Origin: Neobacillus novalis NBRC 102450
GTDB lineage: Bacteria; Bacillota; Bacilli; Bacillales; Cytobacillaceae
Direction: 5' to 3'
Assembly: GCF_001591805.1 (NCBI RefSeq)
Contig: NZ_BCVP01000002.1
Location: forward strand, 26,501-90,500
Length of the DNA: 64,000 bases
Program-made: the position numbers and the translations under genes
Part shown: in pieces, positions 56,903 through 64,000 of the stretch
Numbering within the stretch: position 1 is the stretch's first letter
Layout of the letters: each line of letters begins with the position of its first letter
Notes under the pieces: generated by a model
Databases searched by the model: none
What the model saw: only the letters and a program-made list of their open reading frames with translations
What the model was told of the DNA's origin: nothing

Positions 56903-56953
56903 AAAAATAAAAAAGGCTGACACGTTAGGAGTTTTCCTTTGTCGTCAGACCTT
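56903..56953 (-). terminator. Terminator after rpoZ
   Basis: Minus-strand stem AAGGTCTGAC / GTCAGCCTT with one bulged base, containing an inner AGGA/TCCT hairpin, followed by TTTTTTATTTT. It lies 36 bp past the rpoZ stop. Confidence 0.75.
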
Positions 56954-56989
56954 CTTTCGTAATTTACATGCTGAATTGCTATTTATCGA

Positions 56990-57208
56990 CTATTCGGCAG
57001 ATGCTTCTGCTTTTTTGGAAATCCGGTATGTCAACTCACCACTGTAAATTTCCTCTAATGCTTTCCCTACATACTTATAGGAGACATATTTCGGAAGTCT
57101 TTCATCTCTAATTTGCGACATCACCCGGGCACGCTTCGCAGCCACAGAGACAAGTGAATATTTCGAATCAATTTTTTCAAGCAAGGAATCAATAGAAGGA
57201 TACAACAT
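56990..57208 (-). CDS. rpoZ: RNA polymerase omega subunit
   Basis: Small RNAP subunit that helps fold beta', 72 aa from ATG 57208 ([20 protein letters not shown]). GGAGG lies 9 bases before it; an upstream TTG (57217) abuts the site. The conserved [11 protein letters not shown] and [19 protein letters not shown] motifs are present. It starts immediately after gmk and ends the yicC-remA-gmk-rpoZ unit. Confidence 0.95.
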   Translation of the reverse strand: MLYPSIDSLLEKIDSKYSLVSVAAKRARVMSQIRDERLPKYVSYKYVGKALEEIYSGELTYRISKKAEASAE

Positions 57209-57209
57209 T

Positions 57210-58099
<890 letters not shown>

Positions 58100-58158
58100 G
58101 GTACCATCCAATCATCAATAATATATTTTGACCGTCAAAATCAGTTTCTAAACAAGTT

Positions 58159-59034
58159 CTATTCGATATTCTGTACTTGTTCCTTCAACTTCTCTAGCAA
58201 GCTTTTTATTTCGACTACTTTTTTCGCAATGTTTGAATCATTTGCTTTTGATCCGATGGTGTTCGCTTCTCGATTCATTTCCTGTATGAGAAAATCTAGC
58301 TTTCTGCCAATGGGTTCCTGTTCATTAATCGTTTGCATGAATTGTTGAATGTGGCTTTTTAATCTTGTAATTTCCTCATTTATATCAGCTTTGTCAGCAA
58401 AAACAGCCACTTCCGTTAAAATTCGTGTGTCATCTATCTGCCCATTGACAAATTCCTGCATTCTTTTCGTCAGACGGTCTTTGAATGCTTGCACCACGAA
58501 CGGCGTAAACTTTTGAAGTTCAAAGACATTTGCTTCTAATTGCGTGAGCATCGCCAGCAAATCCTTTTTCAATTCTTCCCCTTCGGCGCTTCGCATTTCC
58601 TTTAGTAAAACAACCGCTTCTTCCGTTGCGGTTAAAACTAATTTCTCAAGTTCTTCATTGCCAGCTTCACTTTCTTCAATATGTAAAAGGTCTGATCGAT
58701 TAAGTAAATCCTGGAGTGTGATTGTTCCTTCCATGCCAAATTTTTCATGTGCCTGCTTGATGAATTGGTAGTATTCTTCAACCAACTTCCAATCTACATG
58801 GACTTTCCGGGTGACGACCCCTTCCCCTTCAACACTTACATAGACCTCAACCCTGCCGCGGCGAATATGCTGGTTTAATTTCTTTTTTATTTTATCTTCT
58901 ATTTTTAATAGCTGTCTTGGCAAGCGGATATTCATTTCACAAAATCGGTGGTTGACTGTTTTAACTTCCACATTAACTGAGAAGGAATCTGATTCTGCCT
59001 TTCCCCTGCCAAAGCCTGTCATACTAATAACCAT
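58159..59034 (-). CDS. yloC: YicC-family endoribonuclease (YloC)
   Basis: 291 aa from ATG 59034 (MVISMTGFGRGKAE). The open frame runs much further upstream (to 59370), but that part lies across the terminator and the 3' end of the next gene and is not conserved. Signature segments are VEVKTVNHRFCEMNIRLP, RRGRVEVYVSVEGEG and, at the C-terminus, FLIQEMNREANTIGSKAND. YicC proteins have been reported as RNases acting on small RNAs in E. coli and on other substrates in B. subtilis. It heads the yicC-remA-gmk-rpoZ unit; the promoter is not clear. Confidence 0.92.
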   Translation of the reverse strand: MVISMTGFGRGKAESDSFSVNVEVKTVNHRFCEMNIRLPRQLLKIEDKIKKKLNQHIRRGRVEVYVSVEGEGVVTRKVHVDWKLVEEYYQFIKQAHEKFGMEGTITLQDLLNRSDLLHIEESEAGNEELEKLVLTATEEAVVLLKEMRSAEGEELKKDLLAMLTQLEANVFELQKFTPFVVQAFKDRLTKRMQEFVNGQIDDTRILTEVAVFADKADINEEITRLKSHIQQFMQTINEQEPIGRKLDFLIQEMNREANTIGSKANDSNIAKKVVEIKSLLEKLKEQVQNIE

Positions 59035-59084
59035 CACGTGCACATCCAATCTATAAAAAAAATAATCGGCATTCTTTATTTTTT

Positions 59085-59123
59085 TAAAGACAAAAGGTAA
59101 TAGAATGGACTCTATTACCTTTT
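59085..59123 (-). terminator. Terminator after the P-type ATPase gene
   Basis: Perfect 13-bp stem AAAAGGTAATAGA / TCTATTACCTTTT with a 6-nt loop (59092-59104 with 59111-59123), 15 bp past the stop. A T-rich tract follows on the minus strand. Confidence 0.85.
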
Positions 59124-59138
59124 GGATTATAACATACT

Positions 59139-61817
59139 TTATTTTGTTTTTCTTAACAAAAATGATCCGGCTAGTAAAAAAGTTGGAATCGATGATAGCC
59201 CGACAATCAACAACCAGTCTTTTAAGGCTATAGGCAAGGTATGGAAAACCGGCTGCAGCGGCGGATAATAAATGACGACAAACATTAAGGCAAGGGAAGA
59301 CAGGACGGCCCAGACAAGGTATTGGTTCCCGAATGGGTTTCTCGACAACACCGACTTTTCGCTGCGACAATCAAACACATGGATGAGCTGAGCCATAACA
59401 AGGGTGGCGAAGGCAACAGTTTGAGCATATGCCAGCTGGCTCGTATCGTTATGATAAACAATGATAAAAGCCAATAAGGTAACAATCCCAATTAGGAATC
59501 CTCGGGAGACAACCTTCCAGCCAAGTCCGCGAGAAAATACACCTTCATTCGGGCTTCTTGGCCTCCGTTTCATCACGTCTTCTTCCGGACGATCAAGCCC
59601 GAGGGCCATGGCCGGCAGTCCGTCTGTTACCAGGTTTACCCAAAGGATTTGAATGGGTACAAGGGGCAGCGGCAGTGCTAATAACATCGCAAACAACATC
59701 ACCAATATTTCACCCACATTTGACGCCAGCAAGTAGCGGACAAATTTTCGTATATTTTCATAGATGTTTCTACCTTCAGTAATTGCCGCCTTAATTGTCG
59801 CAAAATTATCATCTAACAAGATGAGCGCCGATGCTTCTTTAGCGACATCTGTTCCGGTAATTCCCATTGCTACCCCAATATCTGCCGCTTTGATTGCTGG
59901 GGCATCGTTGACACCATCACCCGTCATCGCAACAATATGGCCGCGATTTTGCAATGCTTTAACAATTTTCAACTTATGTTCCGGTGAAACCCTGGCAAAC
60001 ACTGCCACGTCATCGACTACATCTTCAAGCTCTTCAACCGACATATTAGCCAAAGCCTTCCCATCAAGCACCTTGCTTTTGCTTGTTAAAATCCCCAGCT
60101 GGGCGGCAATCGCCTTGGCAGTAATGACGTGATCACCAGTAATCATCACGGTTTTTATTCCTGCAGCCTTACATTCCTTCACTGCATCTTTTACTTCAGG
60201 CCGCGGCGGGTCAATCATCCCCTGCACACCAATAAGGGTTAATTTTTTCTCTGCCTCTTGTTCACTTAAGATGATCGTATTAGCTGGGATTGGCTTAAAG
60301 GCAACCGCAATCGTTCGCAGTGCTTGCGATGCGAGGCCATCGATTGCATCCTGAACCTTCATTTTTGTTTGCTTATTTAAAAATTGCGTGCGTTCATCCC
60401 ATAGAATTGATTCACTAATCCCTAAAATGACATCTGGTGCTCCTTTTGTAACAATGAAATGACGGCCTTGTTTGTCTTTTACCTGGATACTCATCATTTT
60501 TCTAGCCGAGTCAAAGGGAAATTCATTCATGATCGTAAACTCATTTAATAATGTTTTTCGATCAAAACCTGCTTTCATCGCACTGACAAGCAAAGCACCT
60601 TCCGTTGGATCCCCGTCAAGAATGAAATCTTCATCCTTCATGATCAAATCCGAATGGTTGCATAACATTCCGAAAATCAGCATTTGCTGTAAGGCTTTTT
60701 CATCCTTGGGTTGAACTGTTTGCTTATTTCGATAAAAATTTCCCTGCGGCTGGTATCCTACTCCGTCGACTGTCCACGTCTGTCCCCCACTCCAGAGATG
60801 GGTTACGGTCATTTTATTTTGCGTCATCGTTCCAGTTTTGTCAGAACAAATAACCGATGCACAGCCAAGCGTTTCGACGGCTGGAAGCTTCCTGACGATG
60901 GCATTTTTCTTAATCATCTTTTGGACACCGAGCGATAATGCCACGGTCACAATGGCCGGCAGCCCTTCAGGTATCGCTGCCACCGCAAGCGAAACACCTG
61001 CTAAAAACATCTCGTAAATTTCGTGTCCGCGTAAAACACCGACCACGACAACTAGTACGGTTAACAGCAAAGCGACTGTGATTAATATTTTCCCCAGCTG
61101 CTCTAAGCGCCGCTGCAATGGTGTATCCTGTGACTCTGCATTTTGCAATAAATCAGCAATTTGTCCCATTGCTGTTTTCATTCCGGTCGCGATTACAACC
61201 CCGACACCGCTTCCCCTCGTAATCATCGTGCCCATAAAGGCGATATTCTCCATATCGCCAATTCCCGGGTTAGGGTTTGTTAAGCAATCGATATGTTTGG
61301 AAACGGGAACAGACTCACCTGTAAGCGCCGATTCCTCTATTTCTAAGCTTTTAGATTCAACAACACGGACATCAGCGCCAATCCGGTCGCCGCTAGTAAA
61401 CTTCAAGATATCCCCGATGACGATTTCTTTTGATGGAATCTTCAGCCATTTTCCATCCCGCAATACAGATACATGCGGTGCCGATAATTCCTTTAGGGCT
61501 TGGAGTGATTTCTCCGCTCTTCGTTCTTGGTAAAACCCAAGGCAGCCGTTAATAATGACGATGGCAATTATGGCAATGGCATCAATATATTCGCCGAGCA
61601 AGCCGGAAATCAAGGTTGCTGCTAGGAGGACTAACACCATAAAATCCTTAAATTGACTAAAAAATAAGAGTAAAGCCGATTGCTTTTCTCCTTCGTCCAA
61701 TTCATTTTGTCCGTGCTCATTTATCCGCTTCTTTACTTCTTCCTGTGTTAATCCAGAAGAAAAGTCGGTTTCTAAGGCCTTTTCTACTTGTTCTATCTTC
61801 ATTTCATGGAATTTCAT
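59139..61817 (-). CDS. yloB: Calcium-translocating P-type ATPase (YloB-like)
   Basis: Membrane ion pump of 892 aa (B. subtilis YloB 890), P2A type related to eukaryotic SERCA. It has an N-terminal cation-ATPase domain, then TGES (166-169), PEGLP in helix 4 (283-287), and the phosphorylated Asp326 in CSDKTGTMTQ. The hinge is MITGDHVITAKAIA..VAMTGDGVNDAPAIK. The C-terminal helices carry the NLVTDGLPAMALGLD motif. About ten membrane helices are expected. It is divergent from rqcH and ended by a strong hairpin. B. subtilis YloB is associated with sporulation. Ca2+ specificity is inferred from the family. Confidence 0.94.
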   Translation of the reverse strand: MKFHEMKIEQVEKALETDFSSGLTQEEVKKRINEHGQNELDEGEKQSALLLFFSQFKDFMVLVLLAATLISGLLGEYIDAIAIIAIVIINGCLGFYQERRAEKSLQALKELSAPHVSVLRDGKWLKIPSKEIVIGDILKFTSGDRIGADVRVVESKSLEIEESALTGESVPVSKHIDCLTNPNPGIGDMENIAFMGTMITRGSGVGVVIATGMKTAMGQIADLLQNAESQDTPLQRRLEQLGKILITVALLLTVLVVVVGVLRGHEIYEMFLAGVSLAVAAIPEGLPAIVTVALSLGVQKMIKKNAIVRKLPAVETLGCASVICSDKTGTMTQNKMTVTHLWSGGQTWTVDGVGYQPQGNFYRNKQTVQPKDEKALQQMLIFGMLCNHSDLIMKDEDFILDGDPTEGALLVSAMKAGFDRKTLLNEFTIMNEFPFDSARKMMSIQVKDKQGRHFIVTKGAPDVILGISESILWDERTQFLNKQTKMKVQDAIDGLASQALRTIAVAFKPIPANTIILSEQEAEKKLTLIGVQGMIDPPRPEVKDAVKECKAAGIKTVMITGDHVITAKAIAAQLGILTSKSKVLDGKALANMSVEELEDVVDDVAVFARVSPEHKLKIVKALQNRGHIVAMTGDGVNDAPAIKAADIGVAMGITGTDVAKEASALILLDDNFATIKAAITEGRNIYENIRKFVRYLLASNVGEILVMLFAMLLALPLPLVPIQILWVNLVTDGLPAMALGLDRPEEDVMKRRPRSPNEGVFSRGLGWKVVSRGFLIGIVTLLAFIIVYHNDTSQLAYAQTVAFATLVMAQLIHVFDCRSEKSVLSRNPFGNQYLVWAVLSSLALMFVVIYYPPLQPVFHTLPIALKDWLLIVGLSSIPTFLLAGSFLLRKTK

Positions 61818-61925
61818 CCGACCATCTCACTTCCCCCTTTATTCATTCAGACTAGCTCTAAAGAAAGCTTATTCAGGGTCGTCCCAAAAAATGCTATGAT
61901 TAACGTTATTGCTAGGGGGAAAATA

Positions 61926-61955
61926 AGACAGATTTTCGCCAAGTAGGATATAATG
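61926..61955 (+). promoter_or_regulatory. Candidate promoter for rqcH
   Basis: AAGACA, 18-bp spacer, perfect TATAAT, about 33 bp before the rqcH start. Confidence 0.55.
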
Positions 61956-61987
61956 TAATCATATGTTTGAAGAAAAGGATGTTTTCG

Positions 61988-63697
61988 ATGTCATTTGATG
62001 GTTTATTTACTAAAGCAATGGTCGATGAGCTTGTTCGTTCCCTAAAGGGCGGGCGGATAAATAAAGTTCAACAGCCTTATAAAAATGAAGTGATTCTTAC
62101 CATTCGGGCAAACGGAGTGAATCAAAAGCTGCTTTTATCGGCACACCCAAGCTATGCACGGGTGCAGTTTACTAACGAACCGTATGATAATCCGAGTGAA
62201 CCGCCAATGTTCTGTATGCTGCTTAGAAAGCATATTGAGGGCTATATCTTAGAGGATTTATATCAAGTTAATAATGACCGAATGATTATTTTTGAAATTA
62301 AGGGCCGAAATGAAATTGGTGATATTAGCTATAAACAATTAATTGTTGAAATTATGGGACGGCACAGCAATATTGTTCTGGTCGATAAAACGCGAAATGT
62401 CATTCTTGACAGCATCAAGCATGTCTCCTTTGCCGTGAACAGCCACCGGGCGATTTTACCGGGACAGCCTTATATCTCTCCTCCCGAACAAAACAAATTA
62501 AATCCGTTTGAGGCTACCCAGGAGGATGTATTGAAGGCAGTCGATTTTATCGGAGGCAAACTTGACCGCCAGCTGGTTGAGCATTTTGCCGGTACGTCAC
62601 CGTTATTTGCTAAGGAAGTGATTTTTCAAAGCGGTCTGGCTAATCGAACGACTGTACCGGGGACATTTGTCCGATTGATTGGAAAAATTGCTGCCGGCGA
62701 GCTTTCGCCATCGATTATGTCTGCTAATGGAAAGGAATCGTTTTATCTTTTCCCACTTGAGCATTTAAACGGCGAGTCGAAAAGTTTTCCAACCTTAAGT
62801 GAAATGCTTGACCGCTTTTATTTTGGCAAAGCAGAACGCGACCGCGTAAAGCAGCAAGGAAATGATGTCGAACGCTTTATTAGTAACGAAAAAGAAAAGA
62901 ATGAAAAGAAAATTGAAAAACTAAAGAGTACGTTAAAAGCCGCGGAGAAGGCGGATGAATTTCAACGTTACGGCGAACTGTTAACGGCCAATCTTTACGC
63001 AGCCAAAAAGGGTATGAAGGAAATCGAAGTTCTCAATTATTATGATGAATTAGGCGGCACAATTGTGATTCCGCTCGACCCGAGAAAGACGCCATCTGAA
63101 AATGCGCAAAAGTATTTCTCTAAATACCAAAAAGCAAAAAATGCTGTTTCTGTTGTCGAGGAACAAATCGAACTAGCTCTTGCCGAAGTAACTTACTTTG
63201 ACAATTTACAGCAACAGGTACTGGCTGCTTCACCGAAGGATATCCAAGAGATCCGTGAAGAGCTTGTAGACGGAGGCTACATCCGCGAACGACGGAAACG
63301 AAACGGGAAGAAAATGCAGAATGTGAAGCCTGTCTTGGATCATTTTATTGCCTCAGATGGCACCGATATCATCGTCGGGAAAAATAATAAACAAAATGAT
63401 TATTTGACCAATAAACTGGCGGCACGGGATGAAATTTGGCTGCATACGAAGGACATACCTGGTTCACACGTCGTGATTCGCAGTAAAGAACCCGCAGATG
63501 AAACCATTCGCGAAGCTGCTATTTTGGCCGCATATTACAGCAAAGCGCGGAATTCAAGCTCCGTGTCTGTTGATTTTACGAAGGTTCGGCATGTCAAGAA
63601 ACCTAGCGGGGCGAAGCCGGGGTTTGTGATTTATGACAACCAGCAGACGGTTTATGTTACGCCGGATGAGGAACTGGTGTTGAAATTGAAGAGATAG
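61988..63697 (+). CDS. rqcH: Ribosome quality control protein RqcH (FbpA/YloA)
   Basis: NEMF/Rqc2 homologue that binds stalled 50S subunits and adds C-terminal alanine tails. It is 569 aa from ATG 61988 ([20 protein letters not shown]), chosen because AAAGGA lies 8 bases upstream; a longer frame to 61967 adds seven residues. The NFACT-N domain includes [14 protein letters not shown] and [12 protein letters not shown] middle coiled coil spans about 285-420. The C-terminal NFACT-R domain has [20 protein letters not shown], with the DxR-type and HTKD motifs for tRNA handling. In some species the name FbpA reflects fibronectin binding. Confidence 0.96.
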   Translation: MSFDGLFTKAMVDELVRSLKGGRINKVQQPYKNEVILTIRANGVNQKLLLSAHPSYARVQFTNEPYDNPSEPPMFCMLLRKHIEGYILEDLYQVNNDRMIIFEIKGRNEIGDISYKQLIVEIMGRHSNIVLVDKTRNVILDSIKHVSFAVNSHRAILPGQPYISPPEQNKLNPFEATQEDVLKAVDFIGGKLDRQLVEHFAGTSPLFAKEVIFQSGLANRTTVPGTFVRLIGKIAAGELSPSIMSANGKESFYLFPLEHLNGESKSFPTLSEMLDRFYFGKAERDRVKQQGNDVERFISNEKEKNEKKIEKLKSTLKAAEKADEFQRYGELLTANLYAAKKGMKEIEVLNYYDELGGTIVIPLDPRKTPSENAQKYFSKYQKAKNAVSVVEEQIELALAEVTYFDNLQQQVLAASPKDIQEIREELVDGGYIRERRKRNGKKMQNVKPVLDHFIASDGTDIIVGKNNKQNDYLTNKLAARDEIWLHTKDIPGSHVVIRSKEPADETIREAAILAAYYSKARNSSSVSVDFTKVRHVKKPSGAKPGFVIYDNQQTVYVTPDEELVLKLKR

Positions 63698-63706
63698 ACA
63701 ATATAG

Positions 63707-63740
63707 GAGGATGTCCTGAGGTTTAAGACATCCTCTTTCT
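63707..63740 (+). terminator. Terminator after rqcH
   Basis: 9-bp stem GAGGATGTC / GACATCCTC (63707-63715 with 63727-63735, 11-nt loop) followed by TTTCT, 9 bp past the stop. Confidence 0.65.
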
Positions 63741-63906
63741 AGTGTTTTAACAGCATATTAACGAATTTTCCACAAAGATCTTCAAAGAATTGAAGAGTTT
63801 TTATAAAAAAACTTATGTGGATGATGTGTTTTTCTACAAAAGCGGTAATTTCTCATAATAAAACTTAGATTTTGTCCTTCCTTTACAGTTTATTTGCTAA
63901 AAAGTA
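63741..63906. other. AT-rich spacer before the tandem repeat
   Basis: No gene or promoter was recognised. The right end (63886-63906) resembles a decayed copy of the adjacent repeat unit (GTTTATTTGC..AAA). Confidence 0.4.
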
Positions 63907-64000
63907 GGTTTTATTTGCGAATCTGATGGTTTTATTTGCGAATCTGATGGTTTTATTTGCGAATCTGATGGTTTTATTTGCGAATCTGATGGTTTTAATT
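63907..64000. repeat. 21-bp tandem repeat array, cut by window end
   Basis: Four perfect copies of a 21-bp unit (GGTTTTATTTGCGAATCTGA plus T) at 63907, 63928, 63949 and 63970, and a partial fifth from 63991 with one change. The unit is a multiple of three. The minus strand reads in frame as repeated IRFANKT heptads and ends YFLANKL with a stop codon at 63883-63885. Whether that is a real coding end or a chance frame in a minisatellite cannot be told here. Confidence 0.95.

Noticed and set aside
59035..59370. N-terminal extension of the YicC-family gene to 403 codons
   Set aside because: It overlaps the neighbouring ATPase gene and runs through a 13-bp terminator; MVISMTGFG is the conserved family start.
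63907..64000. CRISPR array
   Set aside because: Units are contiguous 21-bp copies with no spacers.

Overview
The window is a chromosomal segment of a low-GC, endospore-forming member of the Bacillaceae. The evidence is the Bacillus subtilis-like order of housekeeping genes, the strong GGAGG ribosome binding sites, and a spoVM gene. A Neobacillus- or Mesobacillus-like Bacillus is my guess at genus level; the window alone cannot settle it. Almost every gene is on the minus strand. The exceptions are rpmB and rqcH on the plus strand.

Layout, left to right (minus-strand transcription runs right to left): hslU (cut by the window edge), hslV, trmFO, topA, dprA, sucD, sucC, rnhB, sdaAA, sdaAB, rbgA, lepB, rplS, trmD, rimM, ylqD-like, khpA, rpsP, ffh and ylxM (1-17.5 kb). 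An eight-gene envelope cluster follows (17.6-29.8 kb). Next come ftsY, smc, rnc, acpP, fabG, fabD, plsX, fapR, recG, fakA and an Asp23 gene (30-43.4 kb), then rpmB(+), spoVM, thiN, rpe, rsgA, prkC, prpC, rlmN, rsmB, fmt, def, priA and coaBC (43.7-56.8 kb). The window ends with rpoZ, gmk, remA, a YicC-family gene, a Ca2+-type P-type ATPase, rqcH(+) and a 21-bp tandem repeat that runs off the end.

Most of the segment is core translation, secretion, phospholipid and nucleotide metabolism. ffh, ftsY and lepB act in protein export. rpsP, rplS, trmD, rimM, rbgA, rsgA, rlmN, rsmB, def and fmt act in ribosome and tRNA maturation. fapR, plsX, fabD, fabG and acpP form a FapR-controlled fatty-acid/phospholipid operon whose promoter and operator are readable. 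prkC and prpC form the PASTA kinase/phosphatase pair.

The clearest accessory element is the 17.6-29.8 kb cluster. It encodes a secreted/membrane ectodomain protein, an ABC ATPase, an ABC-2 permease, a coiled-coil and Gly/Asn-rich membrane protein, a MoxR AAA+ ATPase, a DUF58 protein, a BatA-like vWA membrane protein and a large double-vWA membrane protein. It splits the ftsY-ylxM-ffh block, is preceded by a very strong ftsY terminator, and is followed by a near-consensus promoter for ylxM-ffh. Other departures from the B. subtilis order are the absence of xerC between trmFO and hslV, the placement of sdaAB-sdaAA between rbgA and rnhB instead of next to recG, and the absence of ylqG/ylqH. I saw no tRNA, rRNA, CRISPR array, insertion sequence or prophage.
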